A stretch of DNA of 64,000 bases from Amphiplicatus sp046296195 (lineage in GTDB: Bacteria > Pseudomonadota > Alphaproteobacteria > Caulobacterales > Parvularculaceae). Positions 17,706 through 25,612 of this stretch are shown here, in pieces; the stretch's first letter is position 1, and each line of letters begins with the position of its first letter. The translations under genes were made by a program, and so were the position numbers. The notes under the pieces were generated by a model. It had not been told where the DNA came from. It saw only the letters and a list, made by a program, of their open reading frames with translations, and did not search any database. The stretch lies in contig JBKBLR010000002.1 in assembly GCA_046296195.1 (NCBI GenBank), positions 83,869 through 147,868 of the forward strand. Direction: 5' to 3'.

Positions 17706-18107
17706 TCAGCCGGAAACGCGCAAGGCGGCGATATAGCCGAAGGTGGCGGCGGTCGCCGTCAGGAACGTTCCCCAGACGACGTCGACGACGGCGACAGCGG
17801 CCGGATAGCCCTTGAGCGTCGCCAGATTGGTCGCATCATAGGTTGCATAGGCGAGGAAGCCGAGCATCGCCCCGTTGAGGAGGGCGGTCGCCATGCCGCC
17901 GGAGGCCAGGGCCGGGGCGACCGCAAAATAGACGATCCCGGCGAGGTAAATCACATAGAACACGGCAGCGACGCCGAGATCGGGCTTGTCGCGCAGGAGC
18001 CCCGCGAGCCGGCTGAAATAGAAATTCTTGGCGACCATGCCGAGCCAGATCGCGTCGAGGACGATGAAAGCGACGGCGGCGCCGGCATAGGCGGCGAGGA
18101 GCTGCAT
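17706..18107 (-). CDS. DUF2177 family membrane protein
   Basis: A 133-residue protein with four hydrophobic helices (about residues 1-20, 44-64, 73-93, 105-128) and the family-typical sequences FIVLDAIWLGMVAKNFY and NGAMLGFLAYATYDATNLATLKGY. DUF2177 proteins are small inner-membrane proteins of unknown function. It converges on the fumarylacetoacetase gene with two bases between stops; a 12-base palindrome GCTGAGCTCAGC spans both stop codons. Confidence 0.88.
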   Translation of the reverse strand: MQLLAAYAGAAVAFIVLDAIWLGMVAKNFYFSRLAGLLRDKPDLGVAAVFYVIYLAGIVYFAVAPALASGGMATALLNGAMLGFLAYATYDATNLATLKGYPAAVAVVDVVWGTFLTATAATFGYIAALRVSG

Positions 18108-18219
18108 CTGGAAATCCGAGTGAATACCCAGAAGATACGCGCCGTCGCGGTCCCCGGTTCAATCCGCTGGCCGGGCGCGGCGAGGGCCATTATGGTCGCC
18201 CCGTTCTGGAGACCGACGA

Positions 18220-19137
18220 ATGACCAGCCTCAGGGCCCGCCTCGCCAACCGTTATCTGCGGCTCACCATGAAGCGCAAGCCGCTGCACCTCATCGAGCCC
18301 GCGGATCTGCGCGACTATTTCGAGCGCCGGCGCATCAACTTTCACCCGAAAGACGTCGCGATCGAGCTCGTCGCGGAGGCCGGCGTCAAAGGCGAATGGC
18401 AGCGTCCGGCGGGGCTTTCCGGGACGCCCCCCGTCATCTTTTACATGCATGGCGGCGCCTATGTGTTCGGCTCGACCGGACTTTACCGGTCGATGACGAT
18501 GCCGATGGCGAAGATCGCCGGCGCCGATCTTTTCTCGCTCGATTACCGTCTCGCGCCCGAAAATCCCTGTCCGGCGGCGATCGAGGATGCTCTCGCCGCG
18601 TTTGACTGGCTGACGAAGCGCGTCGCGCCTGAGCGGATCGTTCTCGGAGGTGATTCGGCCGGCGGGGGCCTCGTGCTCGCGACGCTGCAAGCCCTGCGCG
18701 ATCGCGGACTGCCGGCGCCCGCCGGCGCCTTTGTCTATTCGCCGTGGACCGATCTTGCCGCGACCGGCGCCTCGGTCAGCGCCAACGCCCGCAGCGACTG
18801 CATGTTCCAGGAAGCCTCGATCCGCAACGGCGGTTCACGCTACGCAGGCTCGCTCGACCTCAAGGATCCGCGCGTCTCTCCGCTCTATGGCGATTTCCGC
18901 GGCTTGCCCCCGCTCCTCGTCCTCGTCAGCGAGGCTGAGATGCTGTTCGACGACGCGCGCCGCATGGTCGAAAAGGCGAGGGCCGCCGGCGTCGATGTCC
19001 GCTTCGAACCGCAGCCGGGCCTCTGCCATGTCTGGCCGCTCTTTTATCCGCTCTATCCTGAGACGAAGACTGCGCTCGAACGCACGGCTGAGTTCGTGCG
19101 CGAGCGGACGGCCGCCGCGCAAAGGCTCGCCGCATGA
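18220..19137 (+). CDS. Alpha/beta hydrolase fold-3 esterase (HSL family)
   Basis: A 305-residue hormone-sensitive-lipase-type carboxylesterase. The oxyanion motif HGGAYVFGS (about residue 77), the nucleophile elbow GDSAGG (about residue 147) and the DYRLAPENPCPAAIED stretch are diagnostic. The catalytic acid lies in VSEAEMLFDDAR and the His in GLCHVWPLF near the C-terminus. There is no signal peptide, so it is likely cytoplasmic. Its stop overlaps the start of a small membrane protein gene (ATGATGA at 19134). Confidence 0.92.
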   Translation: MTSLRARLANRYLRLTMKRKPLHLIEPADLRDYFERRRINFHPKDVAIELVAEAGVKGEWQRPAGLSGTPPVIFYMHGGAYVFGSTGLYRSMTMPMAKIAGADLFSLDYRLAPENPCPAAIEDALAAFDWLTKRVAPERIVLGGDSAGGGLVLATLQALRDRGLPAPAGAFVYSPWTDLAATGASVSANARSDCMFQEASIRNGGSRYAGSLDLKDPRVSPLYGDFRGLPPLLVLVSEAEMLFDDARRMVEKARAAGVDVRFEPQPGLCHVWPLFYPLYPETKTALERTAEFVRERTAAAQRLAA

Positions 19138-19418
19138 TGAAATCTGACGTCGCCAAGCTGCTGCTCTCGGTCGTGCTCGACTCGCTCGATTTCACGATCG
19201 GGCGCATTCCGGGATTCGAACTCGCTTTCGACGCTTTTCTCGCCGCCGCAGCGGTCGCAATGTGGGGCTGGCCGGGCCTCTTCGCGCTGTGGGAGCTCGT
19301 CGATCCGACCGGTCAGGCGGATGCCTTCGTGCCGACCATGACGCTGATCGCGATAAGCCAGCTTGGCAAGGCGAAGAAGCAAGCCGGCGCGGCCGAACTG
19401 CGCCGACAGGAAAGCTAG
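19134..19418 (+). CDS. Small membrane protein of unknown function
   Basis: A 94-residue protein, not recognised, with one or two hydrophobic stretches (VAKLLLSVVLDSLDFTIG and FDAFLAAAAVAMWGWPGLFALWELV) and a charged Lys/Arg/Gln-rich tail. It is translationally coupled to the upstream esterase through an ATGATGA overlap and is followed by a perfect 9-base-pair hairpin. No catalytic motif is visible. Confidence 0.7.
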   Translation: MMKSDVAKLLLSVVLDSLDFTIGRIPGFELAFDAFLAAAAVAMWGWPGLFALWELVDPTGQADAFVPTMTLIAISQLGKAKKQAGAAELRRQES

Positions 19419-19420
19419 AG

Positions 19421-19442
19421 CCCGCGCCGTCTCCGGCGCGGG
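19421..19442. terminator. GC hairpin between convergent genes
   Basis: A perfect 9-base-pair stem (CCCGCGCCG / CGGCGCGGG) with a TCTC tetraloop lies directly after the small membrane protein gene and before the convergent lipoprotein gene's stop. No T-run follows on either strand, so factor-independent termination is doubtful; it may simply protect or pause transcripts. Confidence 0.35.
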
Positions 19443-19494
19443 GACCCGTTACGCGACCAGTCCCCCCAAGAGTCCGATATCAGCAGCGGCCGCG

Positions 19495-19845
19495 TTAGCC
19501 TTTGGGGCCATAGCTGCGAAATTTGCCGTCTTCCCAATAGCTGTCGCCGTAGCAGGGATCGTCATAGTAGTAGCGATCCGAATAGCGGTCGTAGCGGCGC
19601 CGGCCGTGATCGCGGGCGCGGCCCCAGCAGGTGCCGGCGCGCGAGCAGCCCTCATAGGCGCCGATCGCCGCGCCGATGAGCGCGCCATAGGCCGCGCCGC
19701 GTCCGGGCGAGCCGGCGAAAATCTCGCCGGCGACAGCGCCGCCCGCCGCGCCGATCGCCGCGCCGTAAAGCGCGCCTTCGCCGGTCGACTGGCAGCCCGT
19801 TGCAGCAAGACCAAGCGCGCCAAGGCCTACAAGCATCATTCTCAT
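19495..19845 (-). CDS. Glycine-zipper lipoprotein
   Basis: A 116-residue protein with a lipoprotein signal peptide MRMMLVGLGALGLAATGCQST (lipobox LAATGC, Cys about residue 18). Next comes a glycine-zipper segment (ALYGAAIGAAGGAVAGEIF and AAYGALIGAAIGAYEG) as in outer-membrane SlyB/OmpA-like anchors, and an Arg/Tyr/Asp-rich tail. The start at 19845 is fixed by AGGAGG just upstream and by the signal peptide; the frame is open further upstream but without a signal. Likely an envelope protein; the precise role is unknown. Confidence 0.85.
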   Translation of the reverse strand: MRMMLVGLGALGLAATGCQSTGEGALYGAAIGAAGGAVAGEIFAGSPGRGAAYGALIGAAIGAYEGCSRAGTCWGRARDHGRRRYDRYSDRYYYDDPCYGDSYWEDGKFRSYGPKG

Positions 19846-20054
19846 CGTGAACCCTCCTCTTGTTGCGGGCGCCATTCCGGGGAAACGCAACGGTGCGGCT
19901 CCGCAGTCTTCCTTTCGTGCAATCCATATTCCGGGCGCTTCGGGCGATATTGGGGCGGAAAGTCCGCCAATTAAGGCTTTGCTGCGGCAAGGCGTTGTGC
20001 CGGCGGGCGGGGCGGGTAAATTCGCGGCGATCAACAGCAAGGGAGAAGGCGGCG

Positions 20055-21089
20055 ATGGCGACGGCGTCGAAGGCGATCTATCTCAAAGCCTATCCGCAGG
20101 GCCTTCCGCGCCCTGACGATTTCATCACCAAGACAGTCGATGTCGGCCCCATCAAGGACGGCGAGGTCTTGCTGCGCACGGTCTGGATGTCGGTCGACCC
20201 CTATATGCGCGGGCGGATGCGCCCCGATATCAAGAGCTACATCCCACCATTTTCGCTCGCCGAGCCGCTCGACGGCGGCGCTGTCAGCGAGGTCGTCGAG
20301 AGCCGAAATTCGGGCTTTCAGAAGGGCGATTACGTCGTCGCCTTTCAGGGCGGCTGGAAGGAATATTCGGTGTCGAGCGGGGCGGGGCTGCAGAAAGTCG
20401 ACCCCCGATTGGCGCCGCTGTCCGCCTATCTCGGCGTTCTCGGCATGCCGGGCCTCACCGCCTGGGCCGGCCTCAATCAGATCATGAAGCCGAACGCCGG
20501 AGAGACCGTTTTCGTCTCCGGCGCGGCGGGCGCCGTCGGCTCGCTCGTCTGCCAGCTGGCGAAGCTCAAGGGCGCGCGCGTCATCGGCTCGGCCGGGTCT
20601 AAGGAAAAATGCGACTGGCTGATGACGGAAGGCGGCTGCGACGTTGCGCTCAATTATCGCGACTACAAGGACGCCGCGGCGCTGACCAAGGCGCTGTCGG
20701 CGGCGGCGCCGGACGGCGTTCACGCCTATTTCGAAAATGTCGGCGGCATGCATCTCGAAGCCGCCCTCAACTGCATCGCCATGGGCGCACGAATCGCGCT
20801 GTGCGGCATGATCTCGATGTACAACAATGCGGAGCCGGAGCCGGGCCCGCCAAACCTCGTCAATCTGATCGGCCGCAGCGCGCTGATGCAGGGGTTCATC
20901 GTCTCGATCTATCTGCATCTCGCGCCGCAATTCGCCGCCGAGGTCGCCCCGCTCCTCGCGGCCGGAAAGATCAGGTTCCGGGAGCAGGTCTATGACGGGC
21001 TCGCCGAGGCGCCGCGCGCCTTCATCGGCCTTTTCCATGGCGAGAATTTCGGCAAGGCGGTCGTCAGGGTCGGCCCCGACCGGCTCTAA
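20055..21089 (+). CDS. NADP-dependent medium-chain oxidoreductase (LTB4DH/CurA-like)
   Basis: A 344-residue zinc-independent medium-chain dehydrogenase/reductase. The N-terminal GroES-like part contains VDPYMRGRM, and the nucleotide-binding part has VSGAAGAVGSLVCQLAKLKG followed by GSAGSKEKCDWL, typical of NADPH-dependent alkenal/one reductases and quinone oxidoreductases of the leukotriene-B4-dehydrogenase group. No zinc ligands are present. The ATG at 20055 follows GGAGAAGG. It stands alone between a divergent lipoprotein gene and tRNA-Asp. Confidence 0.92.
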   Translation: MATASKAIYLKAYPQGLPRPDDFITKTVDVGPIKDGEVLLRTVWMSVDPYMRGRMRPDIKSYIPPFSLAEPLDGGAVSEVVESRNSGFQKGDYVVAFQGGWKEYSVSSGAGLQKVDPRLAPLSAYLGVLGMPGLTAWAGLNQIMKPNAGETVFVSGAAGAVGSLVCQLAKLKGARVIGSAGSKEKCDWLMTEGGCDVALNYRDYKDAAALTKALSAAAPDGVHAYFENVGGMHLEAALNCIAMGARIALCGMISMYNNAEPEPGPPNLVNLIGRSALMQGFIVSIYLHLAPQFAAEVAPLLAAGKIRFREQVYDGLAEAPRAFIGLFHGENFGKAVVRVGPDRL

Positions 21090-21100
21090 CGGGCTTTCCC

Positions 21101-21129
21101 TTGACCGGGGGGCGGGCCCCGGCTATCCC
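21101..21129 (+). promoter_or_regulatory. Probable sigma-70 promoter of tRNA-Asp
   Basis: TTGACC at 21101-21106 and TATCCC at 21124-21129 are separated by 17 bases. The -10-like box ends 27 bases before the mature tRNA 5' end, as expected for a tRNA promoter. The GC-rich spacer is typical of stringently controlled stable-RNA promoters. Confidence 0.5.
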
Positions 21130-21156
21130 CCCTCGCCTTGGCGCGACGCGCCGAAC

Positions 21157-21233
<77 letters not shown>

Positions 21234-21350
21234 CTTTTCCCTGTTTCCCGCCGCTTTCGCCCTTGCCGGCTGCGCAGTCTCGCCCCCTTGACCCCTTGGC
21301 GTGAATAACGGACGACGGCGCGCGTTTACGACCCCCATTCAGGCGATCCC

Positions 21351-22025
21351 ATGGCCACCCGAAAGCCCGCCAAGACCCAGCCCGCCGCGTTTTACTGGAG
21401 CGCGGAGAACCTCGCCTGGTGCGAGGCGCAGATGAAGAAATATCCGCCCGGCCGGCAGGCCTCCTGCGTGATCCCTTTCCTCTGGCGCGGCCAGAAGCAG
21501 GAGGGGTGGATCTCGATCCCGATGATGGAGGCGATCGCGCGCCAGCTCGATATGCCTTACATCCGCGTCTATGAGGTCGCGACCTTTTATTCGATGTTCA
21601 ATCTCGCGCCGGTGGGCGAGTATTTCGTGCAAGTTTGCGGCACGACGCCCTGCATGCTGCGCGGCTCGCGCGACCTCAACGCCGTCTGCGAGCGCGTGAT
21701 CGGAGAAGAGGCCCATGTCTCGGCCGACGGCAAATTCTCCTGGCTTGAGGTCGAATGTCTCGGCGCGTGCGTCAACGCGCCGATGGTGCAGATTTCAACC
21801 AGCGACGGCGACCATTATTACGAGGACCTGACGCCGGAAATCTTCGAGGACCTCCTCGCCAAATTGCGTCGCGGCGAGAAGGTGAAGATCGGCACGGCCA
21901 ATCCGAAGCGCCATAGCTCGAACCCCGAGGGCGCGCTGACGTCGCTGACCGATCCCTCCCTTTATGACGGCTCGCGGGCGGCGCCCATCGCAGCGCTCCC
22001 AAACGCCAAGCCCGCCGCGCAGTGA
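21351..22025 (+). CDS. nuoE: NADH-quinone oxidoreductase subunit E
   Basis: A 224-residue NuoE, the 2Fe-2S (N1a) subunit of the NADH-oxidising arm of complex I. Thioredoxin-like fold motifs are visible: VYEVATFYSMFNLAPVGEY, the first Cys pair in VCGTTPCMLRGS and the second in ECLGACVNAPM. The C-terminal extension of about 50 residues is Ser/Pro/Ala-rich, as in other alphaproteobacteria. It lies 12 bases upstream of nuoF. Unusually, nuoD and the other preceding nuo genes are not upstream; a tRNA-Asp and unrelated genes are. Confidence 0.96.
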   Translation: MATRKPAKTQPAAFYWSAENLAWCEAQMKKYPPGRQASCVIPFLWRGQKQEGWISIPMMEAIARQLDMPYIRVYEVATFYSMFNLAPVGEYFVQVCGTTPCMLRGSRDLNAVCERVIGEEAHVSADGKFSWLEVECLGACVNAPMVQISTSDGDHYYEDLTPEIFEDLLAKLRRGEKVKIGTANPKRHSSNPEGALTSLTDPSLYDGSRAAPIAALPNAKPAAQ

Positions 22026-22037
22026 CGGAATGATAGG

Positions 22038-23348
22038 ATGACCGCGCTCCTCGAGGACAAAGACCGCATCTTCACCAACCTTTACGGCTTGCATTCGCCC
22101 GGCCTTGAAGCGGCGCGGCGGCGCGGCGCGTGGAACGGCACAGCCGACATCCTGCGCATGGGGCCGGACTGGATCATCCAGCAGGTCAAGGATTCAGGGC
22201 TTCGCGGCCGCGGCGGCGCCGGTTTTCCGACCGGGCTCAAATGGTCCTTCATGCCGAAAGAGGTGAAGGACCGGCCGCATTACCTCGTCGTCAACGCCGA
22301 CGAGTCCGAGCCTGGCACCTGCAAGGATCGCGACATCATGCGTCATGATCCTCACCTCCTCGTCGAGGGCTGCCTGGTCGCGTCCTTCGCAATGAAGGCG
22401 AACGCCTGTTACGTCTATCTGCGCGGGGAATATGTCGACGAGCGCATCGCGCTGCAGAAGGCGGTCGACGAAGCCTACGCCGCCGGTCTCATCGGCAAGA
22501 ACGCCTGCGGGACGGGATTTCATTTCGACCTTTATGTCCATCACGGCGCCGGCGCCTATATCTGCGGTGAGGAGACGGCGCTTCTTGAAAGCCTTGAAGG
22601 CAAGAAGGGCCAGCCGCGCCTCAAGCCGCCGTTCCCCGCGGGCGCCGGCCTTTATGGCTGCCCGACGACCGTCAACAACGTTGAATCGATCGCGGTCGCG
22701 CCGACCATCATCCGCCGCGGCGCGCAATGGTTCCGGAAATTCGGCCGCGACAACAACGCCGGCACCAAGATCTTCTGCATTTCGGGCCATGTGAACCGCC
22801 CCTGCAATGTCGAGGAGGCGATGTCGATCCCGCTCCGTACGCTGATCGATCGCCATTGCGGCGGCGTGCGCGGCGGCTGGGAGAACCTTAAAGCCGTCAT
22901 CCCAGGCGGCTCGTCGGTGCCGCTGCTGCCCAAGCACATCTGCGACGACGTGCTGATGGATTTCGACGCGCTGCGCGACGTGAAGTCGGGGCTCGGCACG
23001 GCGGCGGTCATCGTCATGGACCAGTCGACCGACGTCGTGCGCGCGATCGCGCGCATATCTTATTTCTACAAGCATGAAAGCTGCGGCCAGTGCACGCCCT
23101 GCCGCGAAGGCACGGGCTGGATGTGGCGCGTCCTTGAACGCATGGCGGAGGGGAACGCCGATACCGCCGAAATCGACCGGCTGCTCGATGTCGCCGGCCA
23201 GGTCGAAGGCCACACGATCTGCGCGCTCGGCGACGCCGCCGCCTGGCCTGTGCAGGGCCTTATCCGGCATTTCCGCGGCGAGATCGAAGAGCGCATCAAC
23301 CGCTATCGCGCCGATCGCCGCCACGTCGCCGTCGCGGCGGCGGAGTAG
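22038..23348 (+). CDS. nuoF: NADH-quinone oxidoreductase subunit F
   Basis: A 436-residue NuoF, the FMN- and NADH-binding subunit with 4Fe-4S cluster N3. It has the glycine-rich NADH site LRGRGGAGFPTGLKWSF, the FMN-contact region NADESEPGTCKDRDI and GAYICGEETALLESLEGKKG, and the cluster ligands ESCGQCTPCREG with a distant Cys in HTICALGD. The length is normal. It is followed by a 221-base gap and a HU gene rather than directly by nuoG. Confidence 0.97.
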   Translation: MTALLEDKDRIFTNLYGLHSPGLEAARRRGAWNGTADILRMGPDWIIQQVKDSGLRGRGGAGFPTGLKWSFMPKEVKDRPHYLVVNADESEPGTCKDRDIMRHDPHLLVEGCLVASFAMKANACYVYLRGEYVDERIALQKAVDEAYAAGLIGKNACGTGFHFDLYVHHGAGAYICGEETALLESLEGKKGQPRLKPPFPAGAGLYGCPTTVNNVESIAVAPTIIRRGAQWFRKFGRDNNAGTKIFCISGHVNRPCNVEEAMSIPLRTLIDRHCGGVRGGWENLKAVIPGGSSVPLLPKHICDDVLMDFDALRDVKSGLGTAAVIVMDQSTDVVRAIARISYFYKHESCGQCTPCREGTGWMWRVLERMAEGNADTAEIDRLLDVAGQVEGHTICALGDAAAWPVQGLIRHFRGEIEERINRYRADRRHVAVAAAE

Positions 23349-23569
23349 GGCGCAAGGGCCCCGAATCGCGATGTGAAAATGCCGGTGCGGAGGGCGTTTT
23401 TGGCGCGTCGTCCGCCTGATTCTGGGGAAAAAGCGGCCGCTAAGGCCGAAAAATGCCTGATTTTAGGGGTTTTTTGCAGGCGCTGGCGCAAGATTTCCTT
23501 TGCTTCCGCGCGAATCTCGTGATTCTGACGCCGGTTTTTGTTTCACCGCATCAAAAAGGAAAACCAACG

Positions 23570-23926
23570 ATGCCTCCCGCCAAGAAAGCCGCTCCTGCAG
23601 CGAAAAAGGCTCCCGTGAAAGCGGCGGCTGCTCCCGCCAAGAAGACGCCGTCGGTGCTGACGCTGAAGCATCTCGCGGCCGATCTCGCCGGCGCGCACGA
23701 CATGCCGAAGAAAGCGGTCGAAGGCGTTCTCAACGACTTCGTCACGCTGATCGGCAAGAACCTGAAGAAGGGCGCCAAGCTCCGCATCACGGGCCTCGGC
23801 ATCCTTCAGGTCCGCCATCGCCCGGCCCGCATGGGCCGCAATCCGGCGACCGGCGAAGCGATCAAGATCAAGGCGTCAAAGAAGATCGCCTTCCGTCCGG
23901 CGAAAGACCTCAAAGAGTCGATCTGA
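23570..23926 (+). CDS. HU-family DNA-binding protein with Lys/Ala-rich N-terminal tail
   Basis: A 118-residue protein. Residues 1-28 are almost entirely Pro/Ala/Lys (MPPAKKAAPAAKKAPVKAA), like a histone-H1-type tail. The rest is a HU/IHF domain: LTLKHLAADLAGAHDMPKKAVEGVL, GAKLRITGLGILQVRHRPARMGRNP and the final AFRPAKDLKESI. The DNA-intercalating RNP motif is present (GRNPATGE). The ATG at 23570 follows AAAGGA; an upstream in-frame codon at 23453 lacks such a site. It would bend and compact DNA. It sits between nuoF and nuoG and is followed by a strong terminator. Confidence 0.92.
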   Translation: MPPAKKAAPAAKKAPVKAAAAPAKKTPSVLTLKHLAADLAGAHDMPKKAVEGVLNDFVTLIGKNLKKGAKLRITGLGILQVRHRPARMGRNPATGEAIKIKASKKIAFRPAKDLKESI

Positions 23927-23947
23927 CCGGTCATCGCCTGCTATCAG

Positions 23948-23984
23948 CGCCGTCGGAGCGTCGGGCTCCGGCGGCGTCTCCTTT
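23948..23984 (+). terminator. Rho-independent terminator after the HU gene
   Basis: A 12-base-pair stem (23948-23959 with 23965-23976, one G-T pair), a 5-base loop, then TCTCCTTTT. It lies 21 bases after the HU stop, so HU ends its own transcript and the nuo genes either side are not one simple operon. Confidence 0.85.
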
Positions 23985-23996
23985 TGACGGTGGACC

Positions 23997-24299
23997 GTGA
24001 AGCACTTTCTTCTCTTCTATGAGGCCGACGGCGATTATTCCGAACGCCGCAAACCGTTCCGCGCCGCGCATCTTGCGCATGCGCGCGGGGCTGCGGCGCG
24101 CGGCGAACTGGTGCTCGCGGGCGCGTTCGCGGCGCCGGTCGACGGCTCGGCGCTGCTGTTCAAGGGCGAGACGGACGAGGCGGTGCGCCGGTTCGCGGAA
24201 TCCGATCCTTATGTCGTCAACAACGTCGTGCAGCGATGGCGCGTGCGCGAATGGACCACGGTCGTCGGCGAGCTCGCCCTGACCGAGGTGACGCTTTGA
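23997..24299 (+). CDS. YciI family protein
   Basis: A 100-residue protein with GTG start, beginning MKHFLLFYEADGDY and containing the YCII-domain pattern HLAHARGAAARGELVLAGAF, ALLFKGETDEAVRRFAESDPYV and VVQRWRVREWTTVVG. The conserved His and Asp typical of the family are present (HLAHA and SDPYV). YciI proteins are small ferredoxin-like-fold dimers, some suspected to be enzymes; the function is generally unknown. It is coupled to the next gene by a 4-base overlap. Confidence 0.9.
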   Translation: MKHFLLFYEADGDYSERRKPFRAAHLAHARGAAARGELVLAGAFAAPVDGSALLFKGETDEAVRRFAESDPYVVNNVVQRWRVREWTTVVGELALTEVTL

Positions 24300-24811
24300 C
24301 CGTCGCCATCAGGCGGGCCCGGAACGACGAGGCTGAAACGCTGGCCGCGCTCGGCGCTGCTACTTTCACGGCGACTTTCGGGCATCTCTATTCGCGGGAG
24401 AACCTCGAAAAATTCCTTGCGAAAAGCCATTCGGCCGAAGTTTACCGCGCCCTGCTCGCCGACCCGCAATCGGCGGTCTGGCTCGCTGAAGACGGCGCCG
24501 GCCGCGCGCTCGGCTATGCGGTCGCCGGACCGTGCGCGCTCCCGGTTCCGCAGATGCCGGCGCGATCGGGCGAACTCGCAAGGCTTTACCTCGTCAAGGA
24601 AGCGCAAGGGTCAGGGCTCGGCGCCCTGATGCTGGCCGAGGCGCTTTCCTTCCTGCGAAGCCATTTCGGTCACATCTATCTCAGCGTCTATCGGGACAAT
24701 ATCCCCGCCCAGAAGCTCTATGCACGCCATGGCTTCGTGAAGATCCACGATTATTTCTACATGGTCGGCGACCACGCCGACCCGGAATGGATCATGGAGT
24801 TGAAACGTTGA
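24296..24811 (+). CDS. GNAT family N-acetyltransferase
   Basis: A 171-residue acetyltransferase starting at TTG 24296, which overlaps the YciI stop and has GAGGTG upstream; no ATG fits the fold. Motifs follow the GNAT order: AIRRARNDEAETLAALG, the beta4 strand ELARLYLVKEAQGSGLGALML with the acetyl-CoA pyrophosphate loop (Q/RxxGxG/A), and NIPAQKLYARHGFVKI at the C-terminal acceptor side. The acceptor is unknown. It converges on an XRE regulator gene with two bases between stops. Confidence 0.9.
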   Translation: MTVAIRRARNDEAETLAALGAATFTATFGHLYSRENLEKFLAKSHSAEVYRALLADPQSAVWLAEDGAGRALGYAVAGPCALPVPQMPARSGELARLYLVKEAQGSGLGALMLAEALSFLRSHFGHIYLSVYRDNIPAQKLYARHGFVKIHDYFYMVGDHADPEWIMELKR

Positions 24812-24813
24812 CG

Positions 24814-25428
24814 TCAGCTGTCGCGCGGCGCGATTTTGAAGATCGCCTGCGTCGAGCGGTCGAACGGCCTTGCGCTTCCGGACTTGAAGTCGCGGATTGT
24901 CGCCTCGTTCTTTTCGTTGACGCCGATTTCAGCGATCCGGCCTCGCAGCGACCTTGCGCCCGCATCGGCGTTGGAGATGAACGCGTCATCTCCGGGCAGG
25001 GCGGCTTCCGCCGGCGAAATCCAGACGATTTCGCCGCGCTTGAATCTCGGCCAGGCGGACTCGTCGGGCGCGCGGAATCCAAAGACGTCGGCAAACCCCC
25101 GAAACGCTCGCGGAGCCGGAAGCAACTCACCAGCATCGGCGGCAAGATCGACCACCCACTCGCCGCTGGACATCGCTCTGGACGGGTAAACGGGGGAAAG
25201 CGCCGGAGCGGGCGAGATGGCTGGAGCAGGGGGCTCTTCAAGACCGTCGATTTTGAGGCCGCGAAAATAGAGCTCGAAACGCGCGAATTCGTCAGCCGTA
25301 ATCTTGCGCTCGCCGCGCAAGATGCGGCTGACCGCCGAGGGGCTGACGCCCATTGCTTCGGCGGCTTCCTTTTTTATGACGCCCGGAAAGCCAAGCATGC
25401 GCCGGGCGCGCTCCGCCATGGTCGCCAT
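24814..25428 (-). CDS. XRE-type transcriptional regulator with S24-like C-terminal domain
   Basis: A 204-residue protein. Residues 15-60 form a helix-turn-helix (VIKKEAAEAMGVSPSAVSRILRGERKITADEFARFE). The C-terminal 110 residues resemble the LexA/phage-repressor S24 domain, with DESAWPRFKRGEIVWISP standing where GDSMEP-type proteases have the Ser. A matching catalytic Lys is not obvious, so autocleavage is doubtful and the domain may only dimerise or sense. It lies divergently from nuoG with a 184-base gap, so it could regulate nuoG or itself. It has the look of a domesticated prophage-type repressor. Confidence 0.8.
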   Translation of the reverse strand: MATMAERARRMLGFPGVIKKEAAEAMGVSPSAVSRILRGERKITADEFARFELYFRGLKIDGLEEPPAPAISPAPALSPVYPSRAMSSGEWVVDLAADAGELLPAPRAFRGFADVFGFRAPDESAWPRFKRGEIVWISPAEAALPGDDAFISNADAGARSLRGRIAEIGVNEKNEATIRDFKSGSARPFDRSTQAIFKIAPRDS

Positions 25429-25612
25429 CCGAAAGGAACCCGTGCGCCGGACGCGCGGCGACGGCTTGCTTTCGCTCGCGCAGATGCGCTAGCGACCGCT
25501 GCGAGCAGCATGGAATTGTCAAAACCGCCGGTTGTGCGCGGGCGCGGCGCCTGCGCACTGGTTCCGCCGGATGATTGCCGCTAGATCAACGCCGCTTTCC
25601 AGAACGCATGTC

